A stretch of DNA of 37,760 nt from Sulfobacillus sp. (lineage in GTDB: Bacteria > Bacillota > Sulfobacillia > Sulfobacillales > Sulfobacillaceae), in the NCBI GenBank assembly GCA_027309085.1, contig DAIDDL010000041.1:1-37760 (forward strand), read 5' to 3'. Positions within the stretch are counted from its first letter, which is position 1. The number at the start of each line of letters is the position of its first letter. Below the pieces are notes generated by a model, which did not search any database, was not told the DNA's origin, and worked only from the letters and a program-made list of their open reading frames with translations. Below, piece after piece: positions 16,829 to 24,682 of this stretch. Both the position numbers and the translations under genes were made by a program.

Positions 16829-17570
16829 GGCTCATCTCCTCATCCCAGAAAGACGCGTCCCGGCAGATCCACCGGGTCTGTCTGCGCTCCAGCCACCGCT
16901 GGACCCGGACAAAATCCGGTCCGTCCGGCAACTGGCTGGAAAGCGCCAGCCTGCCGCACTCAGCATCCCACTCGAGGGCCCATTGCTGAATCTCGCTCGC
17001 AGTATACTCTCCCCGGCGCACAGCCCGCAAGAAGGTCCGGTCCTCGGTAGGCAGGCAAATCTGAAGATCTCCTGTGACAAAAAGCTGGCGGGCGGTCAGG
17101 AGCAGGCGCAGCAAGTGCATCGCATTTTTGGGGTCATAGCCGTATTCCTGGACAGCGCGGCCCCGGCTTCCCTGTGCGGTATTATGGCTGCGCATGCGCT
17201 TCAGCTGCGCGGAAGCATAGCCCGCATACGCGGCGTACAGGCGCTTCGACAGGAATGCTGCGCGCATCTCCCGCAGTTCTTTTCCCGGGACTGTCAGGAC
17301 CCGGATGCTCGTCTCGGCGCAAAAGAGGATATCGAGCATGTTGGGATTCCCATTCAGCGCCAGATGCAAAAACTTTGGCAGCGCGTGCACCACCCGGTCA
17401 GCCTCTTGGCTCGCATGGGTATGTTGCCGGACCGGAGGGGCAAATCCCACCAGCCATTCCCGCGGAGGCAGCGCCACCCCGCGCACATCCTCGTCGCTCT
17501 CGTCCTCCTCCAATCCGTACGCCCGCGAACCGGCCACAATTTCAATAATCAGCCCCTCATCCCGCCACAT
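16821..17570 (-). CDS. RlaP-like nucleotidyltransferase
   Basis: The 249-residue protein begins near GSRAYGL (14-20) followed by SDEDVRG (25-31), the signature of a DNA-polymerase-beta-type nucleotidyltransferase of the RlaP/YcgL group (PF10127). The two acids D26 and D28 would bind metal. The rest is helical, with a central segment QLKRMRSHNTAQGSRGRAVQ typical of the family. RlaP relatives are linked with RNA repair; here the close coupling with a CCA-adding enzyme suggests a tRNA-end or RNA-repair role, but this is context only. The start has little ribosome-site support. Confidence 0.75.
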   Translation of the reverse strand: MWRDEGLIIEIVAGSRAYGLEEDESDEDVRGVALPPREWLVGFAPPVRQHTHASQEADRVVHALPKFLHLALNGNPNMLDILFCAETSIRVLTVPGKELREMRAAFLSKRLYAAYAGYASAQLKRMRSHNTAQGSRGRAVQEYGYDPKNAMHLLRLLLTARQLFVTGDLQICLPTEDRTFLRAVRRGEYTASEIQQWALEWDAECGRLALSSQLPDGPDFVRVQRWLERRQTRWICRDASFWDEEMSRA

Positions 17571-17710
17571 CGCGCGCCCCCTTAATATGTCGCGACTTCG
17601 CCCGCATAATTTTATTATACCGTCCCTTCACCACTCCCCCTAAAGCTTCTCGCCTCCCCTTCTGCGGTGTCTGACTCACAGACTGAACTGCACGAGCGGC
17701 TCGGCTAGGT

Positions 17711-17752
17711 GAAAAAAAGAAGACAGCCCCCAGACTCTGAGGCCGTCTTCTA
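17711..17752 (-). terminator. Intrinsic terminator of clpP
   Basis: Read on the minus strand, the stem AGAAGAC-GGCC ... GGC-TGTCTTCT is followed by seven T. It begins about 20 bases after the ClpP stop codon. Confidence 0.75.
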
Positions 17753-17772
17753 GTTTCTGTGTCTTAGGAGGA

Positions 17773-18381
17773 CTAGGCGGGATTTTCGGCGGTTTTCGTT
17801 CGGGGCACAGTCACATCATCAATGATGCCGTATGCCTTGGCTTCGTCGGCCGACATCCAGTAATCCCGCTCCAATTCACGCATAATCTTCTCCAAGGGCT
17901 GTCCTGTGTGTTTGGCGAGAACCCCCGAGAGCTGCTCGCGGGTTTTGATCAGTTCACGCATGGAAATTTCCACGTCCGTAACTTTTCCTCCCATACGCTG
18001 CACTGACGGTTCATGCACCATAATTTCAGCATGCGGCAACGCGTAGCGCTTGCCGGCAGTCCCGCCGGCCAGCAGCACAGCTGCCATGCTCGCGGCCATT
18101 CCCACACACAGCGTAGAGACATCTGGCTTGATGTACTGCATGGTATCGTAAATTCCCATGCCGGCGGTCGTTGAGCCGCCAGGCGAGTTGATATAGAGAT
18201 GAATGTCCTTATCAGGGTCATCGCTCTCCAGAAACAAAAGCTGGGCCACCACTAAATTGGCCATATCGTCGTCAACAACACCGGCGAGAAAAATAATGCG
18301 CTCTTTGAGAAGACGCGAATAGATGTCATAAGAGCGCTCTCCCCGGTTGGTCTGCTCTACTACCATTGGTATGAGCGGCAA
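17773..18381 (-). CDS. clpP: ATP-dependent Clp protease proteolytic subunit
   Basis: ClpP forms a 14-subunit barrel that degrades proteins delivered by ClpX, ClpC or ClpA. Starting at TTG 18381 (AGGGGG seven bases before) gives a 202-residue protein beginning [20 protein letters not shown], the usual ClpP start. The catalytic triad is Ser98 (GMAAS), His123 (MVHEP) and Asp173 ([11 protein letters not shown]), matching standard ClpP numbering. In-frame ATG codons further upstream (18474, 18417) add residues without similarity. The gene is single, with no clpX beside it; a terminator follows. Confidence 0.95.
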   Translation of the reverse strand: MPLIPMVVEQTNRGERSYDIYSRLLKERIIFLAGVVDDDMANLVVAQLLFLESDDPDKDIHLYINSPGGSTTAGMGIYDTMQYIKPDVSTLCVGMAASMAAVLLAGGTAGKRYALPHAEIMVHEPSVQRMGGKVTDVEISMRELIKTREQLSGVLAKHTGQPLEKIMRELERDYWMSADEAKAYGIIDDVTVPRTKTAENPA

Positions 18382-18562
18382 GTGAATACCCCCTTCGGTC
18401 AAAACTTTCCCGTGCATCACTGGGCTCCACATCGCCCGTGCAAATTTTTGGTTGCCCCACGCGGTCGGTCCCATGCACTATCCCTTCTCAGGAGAACATA
18501 TCCCCCGGTCAGCAGTCAATAGGGGCACCACCTTCTCCACCCGGCACGGGGAAAAGGACCGC

Positions 18563-19027
18563 TTACAGCATGCGCTCGAGATGGCGGACGTCCGCACGGG
18601 GATTGTTGTTGTATGGCGGGATATCGTAGAATCCCAAAGTTTTGTACAATCGCACCGCCGCCCGTAAAGATTGCAGTGTATCCAGCCGCATGACCCGGAA
18701 CCCCGCCGTGCGCGCCTCCACCATGACGGTCTCGGCCAAAAACCTCCCGGCATGCTGGCCCCGGCAGGATTCCCTCACGTAGAGCCGTTTCATTTCACAC
18801 ACGCCTGTCTCCAGTTCTTTGAACGCCACACACCCACAGTACCCTTCATTGTCGGAAGCGAGAAACGCCGCCCCCACAGGATGTCCATAAACCTCCGGCA
18901 ACCGGCTCAACTCATCTTCCAAGTGCTGGAATTCCAGGGAAAAGCCCAAGGTTGCCGCATACTCTTGAATCAGCTCATGAAGCACCTTCCACTGTTCGGG
19001 TGTCCTCACCCTTTCAACCTCTATCAC
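18563..19027 (-). CDS. GNAT-family N-acetyltransferase
   Basis: A complete 154-residue GNAT. The acetyl-CoA binding motif A is MKRLYVRESCRGQHAGRFLA (the R-x-x-x-x-G/A pattern), followed by a last strand and helix in RAAVRLYKTLGFYDIPPYNN. The tail YNNNP is seen in GNATs of the small-molecule or peptide acetylating type. The substrate is unknown. It lies between clpP and a hydroxyacid dehydrogenase, all on the minus strand, with gaps of 180 and 63 bases, so an operon is not certain. Confidence 0.85.
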   Translation of the reverse strand: MIEVERVRTPEQWKVLHELIQEYAATLGFSLEFQHLEDELSRLPEVYGHPVGAAFLASDNEGYCGCVAFKELETGVCEMKRLYVRESCRGQHAGRFLAETVMVEARTAGFRVMRLDTLQSLRAAVRLYKTLGFYDIPPYNNNPRADVRHLERML

Positions 19028-19090
19028 CTTGCCACCCCCACGAGATATTGCGGCAAAATTATACGCGTGTTGGGCATATGCACCCTGGCG

Positions 19091-20032
19091 CTAATACCCC
19101 AGAGTCCTGTCCACAGCTCCGTGCAAGAATTGTCCTTGCAAAAACCGGGTGAGGTTGCCAAGAAAAAACTCCCCAATTTCAGCATCCACGCTCGGCCCGG
19201 AAATATGGGGCGTCACCACAACCCCCGGCAAATTCCACAGCGGACTGTCTGGCGGTAGCGGTTCCTCCTCAAAGACATCAAGCACAGCCCCCGCAATCTG
19301 CCCGGACCGCACGGCGTGAATCAGGTCATGTTGATCAATCACCCGGCCCCGGCCCACATTCATGACCACAGCAGTGGGCTTCATGGCGCTGAATACCGTA
19401 CCGTTTACCACGCCCTCGGTCCGCGCGCTCAAGGGCAGTGTCACCACCAGGTAATCCAGATCCCGCACGAAAATTCCCCACTCGGTCCCATCATAGGCGC
19501 AATCCACCTCCTCAGTCCCATGCCGGTGGCGGCTGAGTCCCACGATGTGCATGTCGAAAGCGCGTGCCCTGCGCACAATTTCCAGACCGATTGACCCGAG
19601 CCCAGCCACCCCGATCACCTGGCCTTTCAGAGATCCAAACGGGAAGCGCTGCCACATCCGGGCTTGCTGCAGCCTGCGGGCTTCAGCCAGGTTGCGCTGC
19701 CGGTAAAGAATTTCCGCAAAGACATACTCGGCAATGGGCGCCCCAAACTGCCCGACAATGCGGGTCATCACCACACTCGGCGCAATGCGCGCGTTGACGA
19801 CCAAATCCTCGACCCCCGCCCCCATGCTCTGAATCCAGCGCAGATTGCTAGCTTGGGCATAGACTTCTGGAGGCAGCTTCCACGCGAATACAATCTCAAC
19901 ATCTTTAATAAGCCTCCGCGCCGCATCCGGGGTCGACGCCGTGAGCAGGCGTCCCGGGCACTTTCTGCCCCGCAGATACTCCGCAATACTCTCTGGATTT
20001 TCGTTGTAGACCAAAATCACCGGCGTCTCCAC
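19091..20032 (-). CDS. D-2-hydroxyacid dehydrogenase
   Basis: The 313-residue enzyme interconverts 2-keto acids and D-2-hydroxy acids using NAD(P)H. The Rossmann motif is GLGSIG (144-149). Catalytic Arg228 (NVGRGRVID), Glu257 (FEEEPL) and His276 (TPHISG) are all present. The GTG at 20032 is chosen, since GGGGGAGG lies eight bases ahead; an ATG at 20101 only adds a low-complexity tail. It resembles glyoxylate/hydroxypyruvate reductases of the GyaR/PdxB-like superfamily, but the substrate is not determined by the sequence. Confidence 0.9.
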   Translation of the reverse strand: METPVILVYNENPESIAEYLRGRKCPGRLLTASTPDAARRLIKDVEIVFAWKLPPEVYAQASNLRWIQSMGAGVEDLVVNARIAPSVVMTRIVGQFGAPIAEYVFAEILYRQRNLAEARRLQQARMWQRFPFGSLKGQVIGVAGLGSIGLEIVRRARAFDMHIVGLSRHRHGTEEVDCAYDGTEWGIFVRDLDYLVVTLPLSARTEGVVNGTVFSAMKPTAVVMNVGRGRVIDQHDLIHAVRSGQIAGAVLDVFEEEPLPPDSPLWNLPGVVVTPHISGPSVDAEIGEFFLGNLTRFLQGQFLHGAVDRTLGY

Positions 20033-20248
20033 CGTATATGCCTCCCCCGTTTCACGACCGCTACTATCTCCTTTTGGCGCGCCGGTCCCCTGTGCGGCCA
20101 CTATATCAGAAAATGGCGCAAGGCGGAGTCAGCGAATCACCACGGCCGAAACTGCCGGGGATCAGGAACCTTTTGCCCGCCTGATCATATTGTACCAGCG
20201 AATGGGAAATCCCCCATTCTCAGGAAAAAACGAAAGGAAGGTGGCCTC

Positions 20249-20815
20249 ATGGCCAGCGTTACTCCGGGCCCGTGCCCGGATACAGGATGTCCTCCCACTA
20301 CTCAAGTTGATTGCATTGTAGTGGATAAGGTGTACGACTCATGCTCCCAGACCATCACAACGACTCAAACGTTCTGTGCCAAAGGCGAAAAAAAATGTTC
20401 CGTTTCATCGTGCGCGATTGACCTCGCCACATCGAGCTGCATGGTGGGCGCTATTACGCCCACCAGCGTGACAGACTACAACAACATCACCTTCATCATT
20501 TCGGCCAACTACTCCGTGACTTGCACCTCAGGGGACGTCCTGCCGGAAACCGTCGTGACCACACAAAACGTCACCCTGTATAGCCCGTCGGGGACGACGC
20601 CGTCTTGCACAATTCTTTCGGGCGCGTGTACGTGCGTGAATCTGCCCAACGGCGACATCAGCTGCACCATCACCTTGTGCATGCTCTTCCAGTCGACGGC
20701 TACTGTGCAGCTGCTGGTGCCTTCCTACGGCTTCTGCGTGCCGCCCGTCTGCCCACAGGTGGGACCGGTACTGCCGTGCCCGCCCAGCCCGCTGTTCCCG
20801 CCCCAAGCGAGCTGA
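20249..20815 (+). CDS. Cysteine-rich protein with 17 Cys
   Basis: A 188-residue protein starts at ATG 20249 after GGAAGGTGGCCTC. It carries 17 cysteines spread along the chain and a Pro/Cys-rich tail (VCPQVGPVLPCPPSPLFPPQ). No signal peptide is evident. The opening VDCIVVDKVYDSCSQT resembles cysteine-rich spore-coat or spore-associated proteins of Firmicutes, which cross-link through disulfides; this is a loose resemblance. It has no functional neighbour and ends in a hairpin. Confidence 0.7.
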   Translation: MASVTPGPCPDTGCPPTTQVDCIVVDKVYDSCSQTITTTQTFCAKGEKKCSVSSCAIDLATSSCMVGAITPTSVTDYNNITFIISANYSVTCTSGDVLPETVVTTQNVTLYSPSGTTPSCTILSGACTCVNLPNGDISCTITLCMLFQSTATVQLLVPSYGFCVPPVCPQVGPVLPCPPSPLFPPQAS

Positions 20816-20829
20816 GGCGCACCGATTTT

Positions 20830-20852
20830 GGGGGCCCTTAAGTCAGGGCCCC
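20830..20852 (+). terminator. Hairpin after the cysteine-rich gene
   Basis: GGGGCCCT and AGGGCCCC (20831-20838, 20845-20852) surround six bases. It starts 15 bases after the stop codon. The T run is short (TTCCT). Confidence 0.55.
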
Positions 20853-20870
20853 TTCCTAAATACTGGTAAT

Positions 20871-20916
20871 GCGGGGATACTTGCCAAATAGAGTGGCTAT
20901 CTGGCAAATATCCCGC
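20871..20916. repeat. Long imperfect inverted repeat upstream of the CAP-domain gene
   Basis: A 21-base arm starting GCGGGGATACTTGCCAAATA and a right arm CTATCTGGCAAATATCCCGC pair with one bulge and two mismatches around AGTGG. It lies about 115 bases before the secreted-protein gene, and may be a second terminator or a regulatory RNA hairpin. Confidence 0.5.
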
Positions 20917-21030
20917 TTATTTCCTTACCCGCGCCGCTTAGCTGAAAATGCCCGCATTGTCCCATAAGTTGCCATCGGATACGCTATGTTATGCATTGCT
21001 ATCTGATTACTGAGACGGAGGTTGCGATTC

Positions 21031-21672
21031 ATGAACTATTTCACGGCCCTGCTGCTGGCCGCAGGATTGCCAGTCACAGCAGCTTTGCCTACCGCTCCTG
21101 TTACCCCCCCGGCAAGCATATCATCTGCCGTTTCCAATGTTCCGCAGACCACTACGATGTCAGCAGCCTACCAGACCATGGCCGCCCAGACGCAGGCCGC
21201 ACCATCCATCAGCGCCAGCCAGGCCGCCAGCGCGTCTGCATCTACACCGGCAGTCACCGCGCTCGGGTCCTCTCCGGTCACCAGCAGCTCAGGGCAGGCC
21301 ACTCAAATGATTGACCTGATTAATCAGGCACGCGGACAAGCTGGCTTGGCCCCCTATTCGGTGAGTCCGCAGCTCATGAATCTGGCGCAAGAACGCGCGC
21401 AGGCTCTGGCCAACGGCCCGTTTACCAGTGATATGGCTCCTTACGGGTGGCCCGTGCAGATGGAGCAGGCAGCTGGTCTCGACGCACAGGGGATGGGCGC
21501 CGAAAACATCGCGGAAGCAGGCTCCGTGAGTCAGGCATTCGCGTTGCTAATGGCCTCGCCCCCCCACCGCTCCAATATTTTGAATCCGGACGAGACACAG
21601 ATAGGCGTCGGTGTCGTGCCATGGGGATCAGGGGTAGCAATTTCCGAACTGTTTATGGGGCCCAACCTGTAG
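21031..21672 (+). CDS. Secreted CAP-domain (SCP/YkwD-like) protein
   Basis: The 213-residue protein has a signal peptide (MNYFTALLLAAGLPVTAALP), a Ser/Ala/Thr-rich linker to about residue 90, and a CAP domain (92-210). The CAP signatures are GAENI (156-160) and HRSNIL (179-184). Bacterial CAP proteins are extracellular and common in spore formers (YkwD-like); their activity is poorly defined. The start at ATG 21031 follows GGAGG at nine bases. It stands alone, 358 bases before the next stop-free gene pair. Confidence 0.85.
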   Translation: MNYFTALLLAAGLPVTAALPTAPVTPPASISSAVSNVPQTTTMSAAYQTMAAQTQAAPSISASQAASASASTPAVTALGSSPVTSSSGQATQMIDLINQARGQAGLAPYSVSPQLMNLAQERAQALANGPFTSDMAPYGWPVQMEQAAGLDAQGMGAENIAEAGSVSQAFALLMASPPHRSNILNPDETQIGVGVVPWGSGVAISELFMGPNL

Positions 21673-21775
21673 CCGGGAGGAGGATTCCGGGCACCGCTTC
21701 AAATTTCAGGAAAACTTTGGGCAGCACCCCCGATTTTGGTAACCGCTGCAATACTGCGGCATACTGTAATTCCGG

Positions 21776-22348
21776 GTGAGAAATGTGAAACCATTTGGAG
21801 TCGATATTCAGTCGTCTACACCAGAACTGGACCAAGAGGCGAGAGCGCTGCAAGAAGCCTTGAAGCCTTGGCATGTGCTGCCGCCGGATGGCCGCGCGGA
21901 ACTCTCGGTCGTCCTCGTCCCGGGACATCCCGCGCTCGTTTCCGGCCTGGGCGGCGGTCAGGCTGTGCACCAGGCATGCCGTCTCCTGAGCACGATGACG
22001 GCATGGCCCTGCAAGCGGGTACTGGCTGGACAAGAGCCTAACACGCTAGAACTGTACGTGGCACCGGGATCACTGTCCGCCGAGTCAGCAGCCCGAATCG
22101 CCTGGGGGCTCTTTGTCTGGACCGCGCAGCGTCAGGCCGCGCATCCTGCCCTTGAGCAGCTGTATGTGCCTGAACGCCCACCGGCAGCAGAAATCCTGCC
22201 ACCGGCTGCGGCCGTGAATTCCCGCCAGCCCGCAGTCGCGTACTCGGCGACAGCCAGTCAGCCCCTGCAGCGGCCGGGTGCCCGCTTCCGCACGGCCGTC
22301 TCCCCGCCCGCTCCCGCGCCGGCTGCCGCCTCACCCCGCCGCGGGTGA
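21776..22348 (+). CDS. Unrecognised 190-residue protein with Pro/Ala-rich tail
   Basis: A GTG at 21776 (or 21785) starts MRNVKPFGVDIQSSTPELDQ. The first 130 residues form a mixed alpha/beta domain (LSVVLVPGHPALVSGLGGGQ). The last 60 are rich in Pro, Ala and Arg and look disordered. No signal peptide, transmembrane segment or known motif was seen. The ribosome site is weak, so the start is uncertain. A hairpin follows at 22405. Confidence 0.5.
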   Translation: MRNVKPFGVDIQSSTPELDQEARALQEALKPWHVLPPDGRAELSVVLVPGHPALVSGLGGGQAVHQACRLLSTMTAWPCKRVLAGQEPNTLELYVAPGSLSAESAARIAWGLFVWTAQRQAAHPALEQLYVPERPPAAEILPPAAAVNSRQPAVAYSATASQPLQRPGARFRTAVSPPAPAPAAASPRRG

Positions 22349-22404
22349 CACTGAATCTCATCTTGGCGTGGCCAAGAACCGTTTCCGCATCAAAGGTATT
22401 TCGC

Positions 22405-22442
22405 TTCAAGCCGCACCCTGCCCCGTCAGGATGCGGCTTGAA
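22405..22442 (+). terminator. Hairpin after the 21776 gene
   Basis: TTCAAGCCGCA and TGCGGCTTGAA (22405-22415, 22432-22442) form the outer stem and CCTG/CAGG an inner one. It lies about 60 bases after the stop codon. Confidence 0.5.
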
Positions 22443-22748
22443 CGCTCATGCTGGGACGGAACTTTCAGCGGGCAGCGAGCCTGCACAAATCGAAGTGGAG
22501 AATGTAATGGAACCCGCCGTTCCTCCTATACAAGAAGGTTGCCGAAATATCCGCGCGCAGTGTAACGGACGCATTGGTGAAGAATGAAGGTCGTCCAGTT
22601 GAGGCCGCAGCACCGGTGGGATGGGCGCAGACGACGGATCGTATCGGTACGATACGGTGTAGCGTCCGCATTTTTCACCACGCTGTGCCGTTCGGCACCT
22701 TACCGCCACCTTCAGGCCCCACTGCCCTCAGCCGCATGCGTCTTCATC
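22443..22748. other. Gap without a gene
   Basis: About 300 bases between two convergent genes. Two short palindromes stand out: CGTATCG-GTA-CGATACG (22640-22656) and GTGCCG-TT-CGGCAC (22685-22698). The second may end the minus-strand hydrolase transcript. No gene is supported. Confidence 0.4.
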
Positions 22749-24347
22749 TTACCGCTCGTAGCCATAATGCAAGTGCAGACCGGGCGCTGGGCTAATGGAA
22801 AAGTTCTCCATTTCCAAGTAGGGCTTTACATGCTGGCCAACCGGATCTTCCGCAAAATATCGCTGCAGGCCCCCGCTCATCAGCGCATCGTCAATTCCCG
22901 CCATAATCATTCCCTGGTCGAGAACCAAATACCGCGGCGCTACCTGACCCGTTAAGGGATCCACGGCGTCATAAAACCCGTAAGGACCATATACGTTGTA
23001 CGAATTGCGCAATTTCTCGATGTTTTGATAGGACTGCTGGGGCAAAAACGGCAGCGCCAGGAAAGAGGCATAGGGAGTCACAGCACTGTCGGCATAGGCG
23101 TTGCCCGAACCGCCCGACCCCATCGGGTAGGCGCCATACGCCATATATGCTCCAGATGTTCCCGGCACGCTGGCGGGCGACAGCCCCCACACCGGGTACT
23201 TCAGCGCTTGGGTTGCGTAGTCGATGGACGCTTGCGCATAGTTGATGTCATTGAGACCGAAACTGGTTCGGCCCCAGCTCGATTCCGGCACGACCAGGGG
23301 GGCCATCAATGCCTCAAACTCACTGCCGCCCCAACTGGGCACATAGGTAATGCCATCATAGGTGTAGTGTCCTTCAACAACGGGGAAGCTCTTACCTGAA
23401 TAAGGGTCGGTATAGGTGACCGTAGGGCCGGCGGGAGGCTGGGTTTGCCAGGTAAAGTCCGCCGGGAGAGTCCGCCACGTGCGCCACCAGACATCTCCGG
23501 GCAGGGTGCCGGTCCCCATTCCCATATACGCCGCGATGCGCGGGTCCGTATTGAGATTGCCGTATTCAAACGACGCCGGTCCCACGCCCGCATAGTACCC
23601 GCCGTACATTTGGCCCGCAGTAATGTTCGTGGCCTGGTTGCCGCTATCATAGAATCTTCCGAAATTCATGGCCTCCAGCAGCGCTGTGGCCTGCGGCCCG
23701 AGACCGGGAAAGGCGTTGCGGACGACAGCCAGCGATGATGCATACCACCCGTTGTCCACCGTCGAGATGAACTGCCCATTTAGTGATGCGATAGGCCCCT
23801 CACCCGGGCCGCTTATTGCCTTGCCGCTTTTTGTGCTATACCAGCTCAAGAGAAAGCCATGCCACTTTTCGAGATTCTGGATCGCCCCGAGCTCCCGGCT
23901 TGCCAGCACGTATCCCGCGTGCGGTGAAATAATCCGCATCTGCGCGGCCGCGGTAATGCTCCAGAGATACATCGCGATATCAGTGGGCGACGTGTACTGG
24001 CCTTGGGCAGGGGCGCCATGGAATCCTACATTGTCCATAGGCAAATCGGTTGCGGGGCTGACATCCACTGAAAAAAACTTCCAGGTGCGGGCAGCCATAC
24101 TCTTTAAAGACTGCCGTTGCTGAGCATTCAGCGCCTGCCCCGCATAGAGCATGTCCAGCGGCGGCGCAGGAGCCAGAGCCTCGGATGGCGGGCTGGAGAC
24201 TTTAGCTTTCACCGGCACGGGAGCGCTCGCCGCGGCCGAAAGAGGCGACCAGACCAATATGCCCGACAGGCCGACGGCCGCTCCCAAACCCGGCCAGAGA
24301 AATTTCTTGGGTTTTCGCTGTCCCGAGACAGAACCTGCAAAACGCAT
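22749..24347 (-). CDS. Secreted glucoamylase-family / GH144-like glycoside hydrolase
   Basis: The 532-residue protein has a signal peptide (PGLGAAVGLSGILVWSPLSA, cut after AAASA) and then a domain of the putative glucoamylase family (PF10091; GH144 endo-beta-1,2-glucanases belong here). Recognisable parts are AARTWKFFSVDVSPATDLPM, the YTSPTDIAMYLWSITAA helix, LEKWHGFLLSWYSTKSGK, and YGPYGFYDAVDPL near the end. The expected fold is an (alpha/alpha)6 barrel acting on an external beta-glucan. It is divergent to lacI, and a matching operator lies beneath its promoter, so it is probably induced with the sugar locus. The exact linkage is not shown by the sequence. Confidence 0.75.
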   Translation of the reverse strand: MRFAGSVSGQRKPKKFLWPGLGAAVGLSGILVWSPLSAAASAPVPVKAKVSSPPSEALAPAPPLDMLYAGQALNAQQRQSLKSMAARTWKFFSVDVSPATDLPMDNVGFHGAPAQGQYTSPTDIAMYLWSITAAAQMRIISPHAGYVLASRELGAIQNLEKWHGFLLSWYSTKSGKAISGPGEGPIASLNGQFISTVDNGWYASSLAVVRNAFPGLGPQATALLEAMNFGRFYDSGNQATNITAGQMYGGYYAGVGPASFEYGNLNTDPRIAAYMGMGTGTLPGDVWWRTWRTLPADFTWQTQPPAGPTVTYTDPYSGKSFPVVEGHYTYDGITYVPSWGGSEFEALMAPLVVPESSWGRTSFGLNDINYAQASIDYATQALKYPVWGLSPASVPGTSGAYMAYGAYPMGSGGSGNAYADSAVTPYASFLALPFLPQQSYQNIEKLRNSYNVYGPYGFYDAVDPLTGQVAPRYLVLDQGMIMAGIDDALMSGGLQRYFAEDPVGQHVKPYLEMENFSISPAPGLHLHYGYER

Positions 24348-24390
24348 GACTTTTCCCCCTTATGTACAATTATCAGCAGCGCTACTGCCG

Positions 24391-24406
24391 ATCGAATCAT
24401 TTCGAT
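24391..24406. promoter_or_regulatory. LacI-type operator 1 (hydrolase gene)
   Basis: ATCGAATCATTTCGAT is a palindrome (ATCGAA/TTCGAT, four-base centre) placed just downstream of the hydrolase promoter, at about +3 to +18. It shares 13 of 16 bases with the sites at 24656 and 28024. Confidence 0.65.
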
Positions 24407-24415
24407 CCGTTAGTT

Positions 24416-24445
24416 ATTATTTAAATACTGCCTTATTGCTGTCAA
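24416..24445 (-). promoter_or_regulatory. Promoter of the secreted hydrolase gene
   Basis: On the minus strand TTGACA (24440-24445) and AATAAT (24416-24421) are 18 bases apart. The predicted start of transcription falls at the edge of operator 1. Confidence 0.6.
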
Positions 24446-24622
24446 GTACTGAACCTTGAAAATTTTCAGCTCAAGATGATGGTGATGTTTCGCGGCACGC
24501 AGCAGCCGCCACGTTAAAAAATGGCGTAAAATCGGCGTTTTCTTGTATATGCGCACCTAAAACCACCGCGCTCGCGCATCATTGTCTGACTTAATTGGAT
24601 CTTTCTTTTAATTCCTAACCTA

Positions 24623-24651
24623 TTGACATCGTTCCCCTATTGCACGAAGAT
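24623..24651 (+). promoter_or_regulatory. Promoter of lacI
   Basis: TTGACA (24623-24628) is followed after 17 bases by GAAGAT (24646-24651), a weak -10. The operator-like site at 24656 lies directly after it. Confidence 0.45.
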
Positions 24652-24655
24652 ACTC

Positions 24656-24671
24656 ATTGAATCGTTTCGAA
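24656..24671. promoter_or_regulatory. LacI-type operator 2 (lacI gene)
   Basis: ATTGAATCGTTTCGAA lies between the promoter and the ribosome site of lacI and overlaps its first bases. Binding here would give autoregulation. It has the central CG pair that LacI-family operators usually show. Confidence 0.6.
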
Positions 24672-24682
24672 GGAGGGGTGTT

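Noticed and set aside
15929-17050. 373-residue plus-strand frame opposite the CCA enzyme
   Set aside because: It is the antisense shadow of a well-supported gene, rich in Arg, Pro and Gln.
19664-20248. N-terminal extension of the cysteine-rich protein
   Set aside because: The extension lies antisense to the dehydrogenase gene and lacks cysteines; GGAAGGTGG precedes the ATG at 20249.
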